A stretch of DNA of 64,000 nt from Aporrectodea caliginosa (GCA_020284085.1 JACEVL010000030.1:207001-271000); one strand, 5' to 3'. Shown: positions 19,976 to 32,133, counted from the first letter of the stretch. The notes: generated from the sequence alone by a model not told the origin. Program-made: numbers and translations.

Positions 19976-20289
19976 ACGGTTCAAACCGATCGTTTAATAA
20001 TGATGATACACCATAGGTGTAGTGATTAGCAGTCATAAGCAGTGATTAATAAGGTTTACATTTTAATTTAACTTTATGGAAAAAATTAACGACATCTTAT
20101 GACAATAACGGCCGTTTGCGTTGCAGATGTCAACGGCCTTTGTTTTCGTAAGATGTCTTTTTTAAATTTCTGAATAATAATAAATGATCAATAAGGTGTT
20201 GAATTCTTGTTTATATAACACGGAACTGACTTAAAACGCAGTATTTTTAGCAGCTAATTTTTACATAAGAAATTCAGAACAGCTCTTCG

Positions 20290-20480
20290 TGAAAATGTGG
20301 CTACGGTTGGTTAGAGCGTTCGCCTTGTAAGGTGGAGAGTACGGGTTCGAGCCCCTCCTCTGAGTCCCTGTGTAGGGACCTTGGGCAATTCCTTTACTAA
20401 CAATGGCTCAGCGTCATTATCAGCGATACATCGAGATCACCTGATTGTCTGTTTTTTATTCTTACTTTCTTTGCCGATTC
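20290..20480 (+). repeat. tRNA-derived SINE, family B
   Basis: GTGGCTACGGTTGGTTAGAG and CGTTCGCC form an A-box region, and GGGTTCGAGCCCC is a B box at tRNA spacing. The body continues with TGTGTAGGGACCTTGGGCAA and a CAGCGTCATTATC core. It has no intact acceptor or T-loop geometry for a functional tRNA. Confidence 0.8.
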
Positions 20481-20489
20481 AGATTTTGT

Positions 20490-20869
20490 ATATTTCACAT
20501 AGTTTACCTCTTTCAGTATTATTCTCTTGTACATTCTCTTATTGATGATGATGTGTACAATTGATATTCGAAAGGAAAATGCTGAATATATGGCGTCGGT
20601 AAACTATATTTTAAAGGTGTCTAAGCAGAGAATAACAATTTAGTACTGTTGTATTCAACGTCAAGCGACATCTTACGGTTCCGACCAAACACAAGTCACA
20701 AATTGATATAGTCGTCAAAACCGAATGGTTTTTGAAGGAGAATTCCGAATATATCCCGTTGAAATATTAGATTTAAAGGTGTCTTGTAGAGCGTAAAAAT
20801 TCAACGTCTAGCGACATCTTTTGGAAAAGTAGTGGAGAAAGGCCAACGGGTTTCTGTTTTAATATAGAG
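20490..20869. other. No gene; dispersed repeat modules
   Basis: Two reverse-orientation AAAGGTGTCTAAGCAGAG modules (20605-20660, 20770-20830), each followed by TTCAACGTC..AGCGACATCTT, the same arrangement as at 13085, 27520 and 31500. Confidence 0.5.
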
Positions 20870-20990
20870 AGATAAAGTACATATATTTACTTATATAGCG
20901 CCGTTATCATAAAAAGCAATCTCTTAAGATAAAAGCGCTCCACGAATGTATATAGGTTGCACAGTAGTCTAGTTGTTAGCGTGCTATAGT
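20870..20990 (+). repeat. SINE family A fragment next to the receptor exon
   Basis: TTATATAGCGCCGTTATCAT, AGCGCTCCACGAATG and then GGTTGCACAGTAGTCTAGTT GTTAGCGTGC match family A heads at 14700 and 31740. The copy stops about 15 bases before the splice acceptor of the receptor exon at 21004. Confidence 0.65.
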
Positions 20991-21004
20991 TAAACTATTT
21001 TCAG

Positions 21005-21460
21005 AAAAGATGGCGGCCTACGAGAACGGAGCGAAGTGTACGTTCACTGGAGTCATCGACATGGAATACATGGTCTACATGAACTTCTTTGGATTCGTCC
21101 TTCCGCCACTCCTCGCAATGTTCTCCATCTACGGATACATCTACACGGTCGTCCGAAAACAGATCCGCAAGATCTACACGCTCCAGTTGGCAACGGGATC
21201 CACCCTCAACACGCCTTCCGTCGCCCCTTCCAATCATTCCAGTCAGGCTCCAGTGAGCACTGTCTCCAAGAGAGTGGAAGACTCGCAGATGGGGAATGGA
21301 ACCGAGGTACGTCTGGAGGAACTGGAGTCTTCACGGATGAATGGAACGGACGCTGGTGCTCCATCTGGCGATTAGAGGACGGATAGATCCGGTCTAATGA
21401 CGACATGCATCAGTGAAGAGACGACGCTCTCGGCCAATGGCCTCAACGCAACAACTGAAC
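21005..21460 (+). CDS. Adenosine-receptor-like GPCR, penultimate exon (ECL2-TM5-ICL3)
   Basis: The exon is bounded by the acceptor CTATTTTCAG (ending 21004) and a consensus donor GTAAGT at 21461, with phase 1 at both ends. The reading frame gives the ECL2 segment AAYENGAKCTFTG with the disulphide cysteine, then TM5 (YMVYMNFFGFVLPPLLAMF, SIYGYIYTVV), then the basic ICL3 start RKQIRKIYTLQ and a long Ser/Thr/Asn-rich loop. The order and sequence resemble TM5 of adenosine A2-type receptors (class A, couples extracellular adenosine to G proteins at the plasma membrane). An in-frame TAG at 21373-21375 interrupts the loop. The frame is open after it to the donor. A GT..AG segment of exactly 69 nt (21307-21375, donor GAG|GTACGT) would remove the stop in frame. 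Without it the product ends after TM5. Exons for TM1-TM4 are not in the window. Confidence 0.75.
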
Positions 21461-22123
21461 GTAAGTTTTCATCTGTTTATTTATTACTAGATGTTTGCCC
21501 GTCCTAAGACGATTAAAAACAATTTGAAACATATCAAGAGATGCGTCTTTACGTGCTATGATTGATATAAGTCTTCTCTCTCTCCACTGCCTTGCTCCCT
21601 CTCTCCCCCGTACTTTCCTCCCGTCCGTCCCTTCCGTCCGTTTCTTCTCCCCTCCCTTCTACTTCCGTTTCCCCTCCGCTCCTCATCACCTTATAGAAAT
21701 GTACAAGGACCCACATGTCGTGCTGTGCACGATCTCGCGTTGCTATGACAGCGTTTGTTATTGGTTATTGCGGTGACGTTGAATGACGTAAGCCAGATTG
21801 TCTCTGGCAATGAAGGCAAAAAAATAGCGTAAGACGGCGCCTTCAGAAGCACGCATGCACAGAGATTTCTGTTCTATTCTATTATTTATTATAATAAAAT
21901 CACAGATATAACGCATTTATTCCTGCTCGAAGCTCTACCGTGGACTTCCACATGTCCGTTTGCTTCCTTTGGAAGGCATCTTTCGGGCGGCTTTTCGTTT
22001 AATTGGTGGTGTCCCTAGGTTCGGCCACATCTCGGCGTTTATGATGACAAGCAGACAGATGAACAGGTATGTATACAGAAAGACAAATGCACAGACAGGC
22101 CATGCAGGCAGACAGATAGGAAT

Positions 22124-22154
<31 letters not shown>

Positions 22155-22190
22155 CGTAGTTATAGCAACTGAATGCGTTGTTCTTTCCAG
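21461..22190 (+). other. Intron of the adenosine-receptor-like gene
   Basis: 730 bases from GTAAGT to TTGTTCTTTCCAG, a good donor and acceptor. It contains a CT-rich stretch (21570-21690), a LINE C-terminal scrap (about 21975-22045; AAFRLIGGVPRFGHISAF in + frame) and a (CAGA)n tract (22050-22155). The same tract precedes the other terminal-exon copies at 19500, 36290 and 49980. Confidence 0.7.
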
Positions 22191-22636
22191 CCAAACAGAA
22201 AGAGACATCCAATGGGACTCAAGAGAAACACAGCAACATTCTTCGTCAACAGAACCCCGCTAAAAAGATCCCCAACTCATCCACCTCATCCGATTCCAAC
22301 TCCGCCACTGCCGCCCGAAAATCCGTTTCCAGCTGGAAGAGGGAGATCCGGGCAGCGAAGTGGTTCGCCGTGGTCCTGTCCGTCTTCACGGCCTGCTGGC
22401 TGCCCATCCACATCCAGAACTGCGTGACGGTGTTCGGAGGTCCCACATGTCTACCATGCGTTACCTCGGCTGTCATCCTCAGCCACCTGAACTCCGCCGT
22501 CAACCCAATCCTCTACGCATATTCCAATTCCAAGTTCTCGGCAGCATTCCGACGCATGCTACGGCTGAGGAGTATCATTCCAGGAGGAGGAGCCCCCACT
22601 GACTCCCTATGTACGACGGATAGGGGTCAGCGTTAA
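22191..22636 (+). CDS. Adenosine-receptor-like GPCR, last exon (ICL3-TM6-ECL3-TM7-tail)
   Basis: Begins after TTCTTTCCAG, phase 1, which fits the donor at 21460 exactly (split codon C|CC). The product continues ICL3 (KQKETSNGTQ..., Ser/Asn rich) and then TM6, WFAVVLSVFTACWLPIHI with the class A CWxP toggle motif. ECL3 follows as a disulphide-type loop (CVTVFGGPTCLPC), then TM7 with NPILYAY, the NPxxY motif, and a short basic tail (KFSAAFRRMLRLRS) ending in TAA at 22636. The motif set and the HLNSAVNPILYAY wording match adenosine receptors. The frame is intact. Partial copies at 19597, 35571 and 50101 show that this exon plus its 3' flank has been duplicated repeatedly. Confidence 0.8.
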
Positions 22637-22900
22637 CGATGACCTCCACTCCAATCAGGGCATTTATTAAGCACCATCTAAGTGGATTCGCGAATGTTTT
22701 ATGATCAACATGTGACACGGTTTTCGATTGGTCAGAGCGCTCACTTTAGACACCTTTAAAACGATGTCAACCGATATTATGTACACGATAGGCGATTAAT
22801 AAGAGCTCTCTCTTAAACACCTTTTAAACAATGACATCCCATTTTATATAGTGATTGGACTGGGTAGGCGATTAATAAGAACTGAAATGGGGAAGAATAG
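22637..22900 (+). repeat. 3' flank of the receptor exon, a duplicated module
   Basis: CAATCAGGGCATTTATTAAG, CATGTGACACGGTTTTCGAT, then TTTAGACACCTTTAAAACGA and TATA-like text, GATAGGCGATTAATAAG. The same order follows the exon copies at 19597, 35571 and 50101, and is present alone at 33019-33420. It may contain the 3' UTR. No AATAAA is well placed. Confidence 0.55.
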
Positions 22901-24880
22901 TTAACGTCATTAAGCTGGTCTTGAGCACAGGGATATCATATCTCCCTCATCCTGCATGGCACTAACTAGGGTTGGGTAACCAGCTCACAGCAATTCCCAA
23001 AAGCAGGTCTAAGAATCGACAATGCTAAAACAGTAGCTAACAGTGGAAAAACTTGTGTATATAATGCTGTCAGAGACAAACACTTTATGTCTTGTGTACT
23101 GTGTAAGTAGCCATCATCTTGGTCATGAGTGCTCCATAAACATCAATAAACAAGAACAACAGCGACTAATAATGGACTCCTTCTTAGTCACCTTTATTGG
23201 AGGTGTTGAATGCTAGTATATATAAAATGACGTATTAAACACCCAGTCATCCAATGAACATTTTTATTAATCCAATATTTAACGACATCCTATAGCTACA
23301 AAGGCTGTTGACGTCTTTAAAGTTGTTTATGTATTTCCGTTCATTTTCTTGTATTGTTCTCACAAATGTTCTTTCTCCTTTCTCGTCTTTGATTCCGTTT
23401 CTGATAAGATGCTGACGTATTTAAAGTTTCTGACGATTTAAGTTCATTTTCATATAATTTCTATCAACAGTTTTCTTTTTCTTTTCTTGGCTTTGATTCC
23501 GTTTCTGATAAGATGTAGACGTATTTAAAGTTTCTGACGGATTAAGATCATTTCCGTATAATGTTAATAACTGTTTTCTCCTCAATCTTATTAACAATAT
23601 TAACAATATTTGATAGATACATATTATTTGATTTGATACATATTAAAGTATTGTATCTCCGTTATGTTTGGCCCATTGGCTCTTTTTATTGTAATTCTTT
23701 TTAACATGGTTTTTTTTTTTTTTTTTCCTTTTTCTCCTTTTGTTGTTTTTTGTTGGCTATTTCAGTCTCGTTTTTTGGCTATATCAGCTCTTTTTGGCTT
23801 ATCAGCTCATTTTTGGCTATTTTAACTCTTTGAATATTATATGTTTCTATTAACTTTGCTTCTTTAAGTTTTCTAAAATAACATGTAATGCTATTTGCAA
23901 ACAGAAATTCAGCACAGATGTGTAATATATATACATGTATTATATACACATTTTATTTTAACATACATCTATTTACAAGAATGCATGTTAACAATTATTT
24001 ACATGACAGAATACTTAATTAAACATTTCATTAAACATTTTCCTATGAAACAATGTAATATCATTAGAAAATGCAATGAAATAATTAAAGAAAGTAACGT
24101 TTTAAAAGGTGTCGAAATGTTCAGTGTTCAACGTCCGTTTTGTGTCTACCAGAGCCGTTGATTTTGATCATATCTGTAGTGAAACTGAATTGAATATAAA
24201 ATTCTATTCTTTGCAACTGTCGTAATCGTAATTGTAAGCTTCAAACTTCTAAAACGCCACTTGAAGGCCGACATGAAGGGCACCAGCTTATCCACGAGCG
24301 CTGTCACGATACTAATCACCTTCGTAATGACACAGCGTCATTAAATGGTAATTAATTAAATCGATCGCCACAAAAACAACAATTAAAACTTACAGAAAGT
24401 CGACGGCAGTGATCCTGGTATACTCGTGAGATGTCGCTAAACACTGCAGTCTGCACCATCCAATACACTGCTCCGCTAAGACACCCTTTAATCGTTTCCA
24501 TTTCAGACTATACAGCGTAGTTATATGGTCGGAAACGCGTTCACAATTCCTGCGTAGTTAAGTGCAAAATTAATATCGGAAGAAATAAAATGCAATAAGT
24601 ACAACGATACAATCACTAATTAACTAACATTTAAAAAATTTACACTGAAGTAAACTGAAATTTTAAACAGCTGAGCACTGTGTTAACAAAAGAAACAATT
24701 CTCTCAAATGCTATTCGAGACCTCATTTGAACAATAATTTTAATAATTGTTCACCAGTTTGTGGGAACAACACGTTTCAGAATGTCTTTGTCAGAAAGCG
24801 CATAATTTTGTTGTCACGGAATATAATAATGATAGCAGCTCCTAAAGCCCTGAAGCAACCATGGTAATGAAGTGCTAGCG
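22901..24880. other. No gene; AT-rich with repeat fragments
   Basis: Includes two TGATAAGATG..GTATTTAAAGTTTCTGAC repeats (23400-23430 and 23505-23540), a poly-T tract (23709-23728), a short tandem TTTTTGGCTAT..CAGCTC repeat (23750-23825), and reverse dispersed modules (24100-24180; homologous to 37990-38110). No coding signal. Confidence 0.45.
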
Positions 24881-24884
24881 ACTT

Positions 24885-25070
24885 TATTTTCTTAGCCTCG
24901 GAATATGAGGCCATGTGACCAGTCCTCTTCCTCGCCGTCTCATCTTTCCACCACAAGTGTACGGTCAGTGTACTCATTATAGCGTAGTTGGCTAGGGAGC
25001 GCAGGTGGAACAGAAATCTCAAACAGACCTCTCGATTGGCAGTCCTCCACGCTAACCACTAGACTATAGC
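24885..25070 (-). repeat. tRNA-derived SINE, family A
   Basis: Minus-strand reading: CTATAGTCTAGTGGTTAGCG, TGGAGGACTGCCAATCGAGA then GGTCTGTTTGAGAT (decayed B box) and the family body with GAGTACACTGACCGTACAC and a GACGAGGAAGAGGACTGGTC-type block. Related to 14700, 31740 and 51660. Confidence 0.65.
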
Positions 25071-25264
25071 GTATTATCAATTCAATTCATTGTTTACCGA
25101 AACCAGTTCTGTCATCTAAGTAACAGGATACAGAATATATAAGCCTAAAAAAATTCCACCATAGCCTGTAATACATCCTTCATAGGCCTATAATATATCT
25201 GCCATAGTTTACAAAGGCAGCTCCGAAAGGGCATATGTCCCGCTTAATGATTCCACCCATAATC

Positions 25265-25512
25265 CAGAGAAGCACACAATTGTATTGTATTGTATTTGAA
25301 CACTTGTTATAGCGCCCCTACCAGATTGCCCATTCAGAGGCGCTCCCGACTACTGCGCGGACGCTGAATCGGAGTTTCACGCCGAAGCGCATGAGCAATT
25401 GCGAGTGAAGGACTTGCCCAGGGTCCCTACGCGCGGCTTTGAGGTGGATTCGAACCCGCAACCCTCCGGCTGCAAGGCACCGAACATACCCCTAAACCAC
25501 CGCGCCCCAATT
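25265..25512 (-). repeat. tRNA-derived SINE, family C
   Basis: Minus strand: GGGGCGCGGTGGTTTAGGGG (A box), GGGTTGCGGGTTCGAATCCA (B box), body GGGACCCTGGGCAAGTCC, then an AGCGCCTCTG..GGGGCGCTATAAC tail and an AATACAATACAATT end. A near-identical copy is at 33820-34057. Confidence 0.8.
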
Positions 25513-25829
25513 AAGAATGAAGGACTTGATCTTCTTAATTAAGAAAAAAATTCATGAGAAGTATACAGAAACCAAAAATAAAACTCAATTAGAGCATTAA
25601 TGACAAAACAACAAACAAACTAACTTAACATTTGGATATTGTCTTCAAATTTGTAATAATGTTAAGTGTTTGGGTGTACGTAACTTTTTCGTGGCAATGA
25701 ATTGATCTTTTAGAATCATAATAAATTATCTACTTAGACACCTTTTAAATTGATCTACATAGCATTATATATAATCGTCGTTAATTTTAATATGATTTTA
25801 AACTCCGCCACTGTTCGCTTTCTGACAGT

Positions 25830-25925
25830 GCCAGTCCCAAGCCTGGATAGGAGGGCGACGCTAATGGTCTTTGTTACCACACAGCTAGTCGTTAAACAGA
25901 AAAACCACCACCAATATGATTTTAA
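25830..25925 (+). repeat. Dispersed GCCAGTCCCAAGCCTGGAT module
   Basis: AGTGCCAGTCCCAAGCCTGG then GGAGGGCGACGCTAATGGTC and AGTCGTTAAACAG. It is preceded at 25737-25785 by a TTAGACACCTTTTAAATTG + TATATATAAT block, the same pair order as at 29480-29630 and 38390. Confidence 0.6.
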
Positions 25926-26039
25926 AAGTTGAATTCATTGCTATTGAAAGAGTTACGTAACCCAAACACTTAACATCCCATGCTAATCCAAGACAGAAAA
26001 AGTGTTCTTAGCTTCCAGTTTCTAATCGTTTAAATTTTG

Positions 26040-26140
26040 GCACGGTAGCGGATTGGTTAGAGCGCTCCGCTTCTACAACGGAGATTATGCATACGGGTTC
26101 GATGCTATCCCGCCATTTTTCCTTGTATGGACCCTGAGCA
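26040..26140 (+). repeat. tRNA-derived SINE, family B
   Basis: GGCACGGTAGCGGATTGGTT AGAGCGCTCCGC (A box) and TACGGGTTCGATGCTATCCC (B box, decayed) then TGGACCCTGAGCAAGTCC. Similar to 20290, 46545 and 50785. Confidence 0.65.
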
Positions 26141-26409
26141 AGTCCGAACCAGCGGTTAATTTGTTCTTATACAACTGACTATAGGTGGTCAAGGTAAGGC
26201 TGATGTCAACGGTCCAGTCACTTGCAAGATGTCGCTAAATTCTGAATATTGCTAAAAAAATTGATCTCCTTAGACACCTTTTAAATTGGTGTACGTAGCA
26301 TTATATATACTCGTCATTTTCTATTGATGACAAGTCGAAAATTGCCAAGCGTGTGGTTCATATTAATGTTCAACGTTGATGCAAACCTCAAGAACGTTAA
26401 ACACTGGCT

Positions 26410-26760
26410 ACTCATCGTAATCGTAATCGTAATCAAGCATTTATATAGCGCCACTCAAAAACAGAGGCGCTCCCGACCCAGGCCAATCTCTTCACAGGTA
26501 AAGAGAGGTTTTCAGGCTCTTGTGGAACTGGTCGAAAGAAATAGAAAAAAGTTCAGCCCTGAGGGACTGAGGTAACTGGATCCAGCTATTGGGACCAACA
26601 ATAGCGAAGCACCTAGGCCGCAGAAGTAAGCACCCGCGGGACAACCAAGTAACCACGGGCCGAGGACCGAAGGGAGGATCGACTGTGCAGAGAAGATACT
26701 GGAGTACAAAAAGCCCTCAGATAGTGAGGAGCAGAGCCAGCAAGACAGCTTCGCAAAACA
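26410..26760 (-). pseudogene. CR1-like LINE 3' fragment
   Basis: Matches the last 350 bases of the LINE at 13139-13495, including the TCGTAATCGTAATCAAGCAT tail and the SFAIVGPNSW/LPQSLR coding block. A small deletion near 26616 shifts the frame. Severely 5'-truncated. Confidence 0.8.
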
Positions 26761-27510
26761 TCATTATCATGATCTTTGTCGTCATCGTCATCATAAGCAG
26801 TTCCTGCCAAAAAAGAACCGGTCCCAACCGATTCCTGACGCACTGTCAGAGGGCATTCAATTCGATCACCAGATGGCGACTGTCGTCAGCCGACATTGGT
26901 GTAAAATTCATCTAACTTGTAATGCTTCCTTGCCCGGATGCTATACAAATAAACAATGTTTTCCCTAGATCAGTCTATTTAAGCTCTTCATTTTTCCTCT
27001 ATGACTATAGCCATAACTCTTCATCCCCTAGGTTTCTCTTATATACATTAACTTCTCCCATTCAATTCTCTGCTTGTAAGACTTATATATAAATTTGTTT
27101 GTTTGAATGATGTATTAATCTTGCCATGTACAGTGCTGTGCGTTTGCTAGTACTTCTCAATAAAGAATATACTTACTTACTTACTTACTAATAACTAAAA
27201 CTGATGAACTGACGTATTCCTTGCGAATACTAGTCTTAACTGTGTCCGGAGTATCTGAAAGCCGATCCTCGTTCGCCCTGAATCTGCGGGATGCCTATAT
27301 CGAACCTCGGTCCAATCTTTATCGGTCGATGAACACAATCCCGATCTCTTCACGAGTTTGACGACAATATAATTATTGGCAACGTCGAAACCGTTTTAAA
27401 GGTCAGCAATTTTCACTTTTTAACTGTGATATTTAGTTTTTAATGATTACGTCAAACGCTTCAAACCAAGCAATGATATTTTAATAAAAACATAGTTCAT
27501 ATAGTGTCGG
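26761..27510. other. No gene; short LINE-like tail at 27110-27190
   Basis: ATGTACAGTGCTGTGCGTTT, CTCAATAAAGAATATACTTA and TTACTTACTTACTTAC look like the 3' end and tetranucleotide tail of a non-LTR element, with a counterpart at 17135-17190. The rest is unassigned. Confidence 0.45.
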
Positions 27511-29773
27511 AAACCTGGACTTAAAGGTGTCTAATCAGAGCAAAATAATTTAGTTGTATTGAACGCTTAGCGACATCTTGCGGCTCAGACCTCACAACTC
27601 GAATTCACATTAAAAAAGTGACAATTCTTCCTTATTATTATACCAAATTAACGATATCTTATTACTACAATGGCCGTTGACGCCTTCAAAAATATTTTAT
27701 ATGAATTATTGTATTTCAGTTCATTTTATTGGAGTTACTTTAATTGATTTTCGTTTCTTCAAAGGTGACATATTGAAATAGCAATTTGAAAAGCATTTTG
27801 CATCAGTTGAAAGCAAGAAAACACTTTCAATCATTCAATCAATTAATCTTTCAAAATTGATATAGCGCCACTTTCAGTGGACACCTCTAATAAGTGTGGT
27901 TCCTTTACAATAATAGTCATTTGCTGCAGAAATTTGATTGGTTCGCATATTCATAATATCGTTGGGAACTGTAGCAATTTCTAGATTACAGTTACAATAC
28001 GCGCAGGAATAAAGTTGCTCCCGCGCACCCACAAATATCTTACAGCCATCCAAAATTGTAATTAGTAACTGTAATGCGCTACAAGTAACGAGTAATGAAC
28101 GACGCTTATTGTTTATAGACCGGAAAAGTATTTACAACAATTAACAATAATTATTATCTTAACGGTCACCGATAATAGCTAAATAGTTTTTATACAGTCT
28201 TGCAGTATTTTCAATAGTCCACTACTATTTGAAATTCTACATAAATGGTTTCCTACAGATACTATTTACTATTCTATTTGAATAGTCGCCGTAACTGTTT
28301 ATCCTAACACTGCATAGTTGTAATAACGATAGCTCTGCTCTTGGCTACGTACGTACTTACTTATTGGTTTATGATATTTGTATGTTTTTGACGTTATTTA
28401 AGGGTGACGTCATTTTACAGTGACGTCATTTAACGCTTTACGAACGTTTTATTATTATCGCATGGCATAATCGTAAATTGGATGCTTTTTTTTTAACTTA
28501 ACGATTGCAATAAAATGTCTAAAGAAACCAAATTACCGGATTGTGCGTTTGGCAATATTTCGTCAGCCATACTGTAGGCCAGACCGCTCAGTGCCACTTA
28601 TGTATATCAAAGCTGAAATTGCCGGTAGCTCGGCATGGAATACATTGTCCACATCTACTTATATAGTCGCCGTGGCTATTTATTCAAGACTATTTATGCC
28701 TATTCATCTTCAGTCCACGCGTGCATCAGATAAAACCGGTTGAAAAACAATGATGTGATAAATTCCTGTCATTCTGACAAAGCAAAAGATCTTAGCACAA
28801 TCAGAGGCTTTGGCCTCAGCGCATCGACTACTTAAATACGTTCTGGCTCTTCCAAAGTGGGTAGCAGAGTAACGTAACAGGTAAACTTTACATCAAATAT
28901 TTACACTGTTATCATTTTCGTAGACTATTTTTTCCCATCTCTAATTATTTTCTTAATTCCTCTTAACCTGTCAATTCAATTGAATAAAAAAATGGAGGAC
29001 AATCTACCGCTTCAATGGCGTCTACACAAATATATATCATATTGTGGTTTCCTATTAAAGGTGTGTAATTGAACTTTATATTTCGAACAGCATTATCTAA
29101 AGATTGAAACTTATACTCCAAATCCGCGTATCCGAGTAGCCACCAACAAACCCGCAACCCGTGTTTCAAAAATCCTTCAGGTTTGTATCCCCATCCAATT
29201 CCAGTTGCTAACCCATGCTTGGTTTCGAACCCCAGTCTAGGGTTATGCCGCCCTGAAGCTCGTAATAGAAGCAACTCTGAAGTTTGTTTAAAAGAAACAA
29301 AAATTAAACTATGATAAAGCCTCTAAAACCTTTGAGTAGAGATCGTAAAGTGGCGCTATATAAATTTAAATTGATTTTTCATCAGAAGTCAAGATGTAGA
29401 AGGTCAAAATTCTTCCATCCGAAAGATGTCATTAAACGCTGGATACTACTGATCGAAATATAAAGTTGTAGTTTAAAAACCTTTAATACAATATTCAGAT
29501 TTGCTATATATAAAATTGCTATATAAGCGGTAGATAAAACTCCGCGACTAATTGTACTTTGTCAGTGCCAGTCCCAAGCCTGGATGAAGGAGGAGGGCGA
29601 CGTTAATGGTTTACTACACAGTGTCGTTAAACAGATATACCTACCTTCATTGTTACTTTTCAATCGTTGAACTTTCGAATTGTTTTCAACGGCCTTTGAT
29701 GTCACAAGACTAAGTTAATCCTTGGACTAATAAAAATAATCGTTATTACTCGTAAATTTATGATGCCGTGTAC

Positions 29774-29778
<5 letters not shown>
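27511..29778. other. No gene; mosaic of dispersed repeats
   Basis: A reverse AAAGGTGTCTAATCAGAG module (27520-27600). A partial family R piece (27955-28060: AGATTACAGTTACAATACGC then CACCCACAAATATCTTACAG). 29040-29380 is a diverged duplicate of 8490-8760 and 16490-16990 (shared TTATACTCCAAAT and GGTTTGTATCCCCATCC). A GACACCTTTAATA/TATATAA + GCCAGTCCCAAG pair lies at 29470-29630. No coding sequence supported. Confidence 0.45.
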
Positions 29779-29992
<214 letters not shown>

Positions 29993-30189
29993 GGACAGTG
30001 TGAGAAATGTATAAACTAAATTCTGTCGACGCCAACGGCCTTTGATTCTGTCAGACAGGGGCGCCAAAAGTCTGGCCCGCAGGTCGACGATGTTTTTCTG
30101 GCCCGCGGAGCCTTACCTAAAGTCTACAGACGTACAGAAGTAAGTACTTATGGTCGATTTGAGCCTCAAGAACACTACATGTAAATGCT

Positions 30190-30735
30190 GACTTCCTCTT
30201 CCTCTTAGAAAATCAATATCACTTATTTGACATAGTATGTGTTGTCTTCTTCCTCCTCTTAGTCCGACTGTCTTTCTCTTCCTCCTCTATTTCGTCTTCC
30301 TCCACCTCTTCTTCCCTCCACATTTCACCTCGTTCCTCTCCCTCCAACTATTATCTTTCCTCGTCCTCTTCCACCTCTTCGTCTTTACTTGTTCACTTTT
30401 TCCAACTCCTACTCGTCCTTCTCATTTTCTCTCTTTTCTCCTCCTTTCCCACTTCTTCCTCCTCTTCCTCATATCCGTCTTCCTCTTCCGTCTCGTTTTC
30501 CTTCTCGACCTCTACTTACAATTTCTCTTTCACATCTTCCACCTCTTCCTTATCCTCTTGCTCTACCTCCTCTCCTCTTCCTCTTACTTTGCCTCCTCTC
30601 CCTTTTCTTCTTCCTCCTCCTGCTTCTGCTCCTGCTCTTGCTCCTGATACTGCTCATCCTCTTCGTCGTCATATTCCTCGTCTGATTCTTGTTTTTCATC
30701 TTTTTCTTCGCATTCTTCGCAATCTTCAAAAGACA
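30190..30735 (+). repeat. Polypyrimidine/polypurine strand-asymmetric tract
   Basis: About 540 bases almost purely C/T on the + strand with CTTCCTCCTCTT-type imperfect repeats. Several overlapping ORFs exist in both strands but have the composition of simple sequence. Such tracts can form triplex DNA. No gene is supported. Confidence 0.75.
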
Positions 30736-31299
30736 TTGAAATGTGGACGTCAAAATCCTTCCAGCCAAAAGGTGTCTTTAAGCGCTGGATACTGATGTTC
30801 GAAATATTATTACTTTTCATTTAAACACCTTTAATAAAGTTTCTTGTCTGCTATATATTCGTCAATTGCAATACAATCGGTCATTGCTTAAGGAGTCAGC
30901 ATGATTGTAGAACTATGACGATTAGAGATAACAAATTCTTACAGAGAGTAAAGACAAATCTAGACATTGTAAATATTTTATGTAGTGCCAGTCCAACCTC
31001 TCTAGAAAAAGAAGGTCGACTCTTGTCATCTTTGTTATGACACAGCGTTCTTGAACAACAATGCAACCAGACATCATAATTAAAATACATGCATAGGCAG
31101 ACATTGAAAATGACAGTTCTTTATCATAATGTTAAAGATATGAATAGAAAAGGGTATTGTAATTTGACCTGAGATTCTTAATCTTTCACTTTTAATTTTT
31201 AATTTCAGTTTAATGGTTATTAAATTTTATTATATATGTTATTTTGACATGAAATTCTTAGTTTAGTTATAAATGTTTACATTGGTAATCAATAATTAC
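30736..31299. other. No gene; dispersed modules
   Basis: A TTTAAACACCTTTAATAAAG + GCTATATATTCGTC block (30818-30870) and a GTGCCAGTCCAACC module (30985-31060). The rest is AT-rich and unassigned. Confidence 0.4.
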
Positions 31300-31739
31300 A
31301 AACTTATAACACATTCACGATGACATTAAATTTTTGAAGAAAAGGAAGTTTATATAGATTCGAGAAATTAGATTTTAAGGGTGTCTAATTAAGGCGCATT
31401 CAGCGGTTTGCGACTTCTAGCGACCCATATATCACAATAATAATTAATTGATATTATATTATACCAATAGTTTTTTTAATGAAATTATCGTCCCGGAAAC
31501 TAGATTTAAAGGTGTCTAAGCAGAGCCTAACAATTCAAAGTTTAGCGACATCTTGTCGAAAGGAGGTGGAGATTGGCCAAGGAGTTCATGTTGGAGGCTA
31601 ATCGGAGAACTATGTAACTCCATTTATTTCAGTAATTTAGTTATCATAATAAGCCATCCCATTAATTGTATTGTATTGTATCTAAAGATTTATATAGCGC
31701 CTCTCTCAGAATAACTATTCAGAAGCGCTAATGTAATTG

Positions 31740-31960
31740 GGTTGCACGGTAGTATATTGGCTGTACTGTCAATCGAGAGGTCGGTGTTAAAATCCCCGCT
31801 AGTGCAGATATTTGTTTCGAGACTGCATGCATCAATTTCGCCCCCTAGCCTGCAATGAGTACACTAACCTACACAGTCGATGGGAAGATCAGACAGCGAG
31901 GGAGAGGACTGGTCATTGACCTGACATGCCGACGCAGAGAGAAATGAAGTCGCTAACACG
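31740..31960 (+). repeat. tRNA-derived SINE, family A (A box deleted)
   Basis: GGTTGCACGGTAGTATATTG then directly CTGTACTGTCAATCGAGAGG. About ten bases holding the A box are gone relative to 14700. The B box is mutated (GTTAAAATCCCC). Same locus as 14700 in the duplication. Confidence 0.7.
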
Positions 31961-32133
31961 TCATACCCATGCGGATGTATGTGTTATATGCTACAGCTAT
32001 TGAACACTTTTGTAAAGAGAAGCCTACATTTCTTCTCAATCTTTAAATGAAACTTAATGAGCCTATAATTATATGGGCCAAATATTGAAAAAAACGAGCC
32101 TTTGAGACTGCCCAGGGCTTATGGGGCTGTAGA

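Noticed and set aside
21036..21386. 116-codon alternative-frame ORF over the receptor exon
   Set aside because: Out of frame with TM5. Shadow of the true exon frame.
30237..30820. Overlapping ORFs in all frames of the C/T-rich tract (Leu/Ser/Pro rich on +, Glu/Lys/Arg rich on -)
   Set aside because: Strand-asymmetric simple sequence with few stops. No real protein motif.
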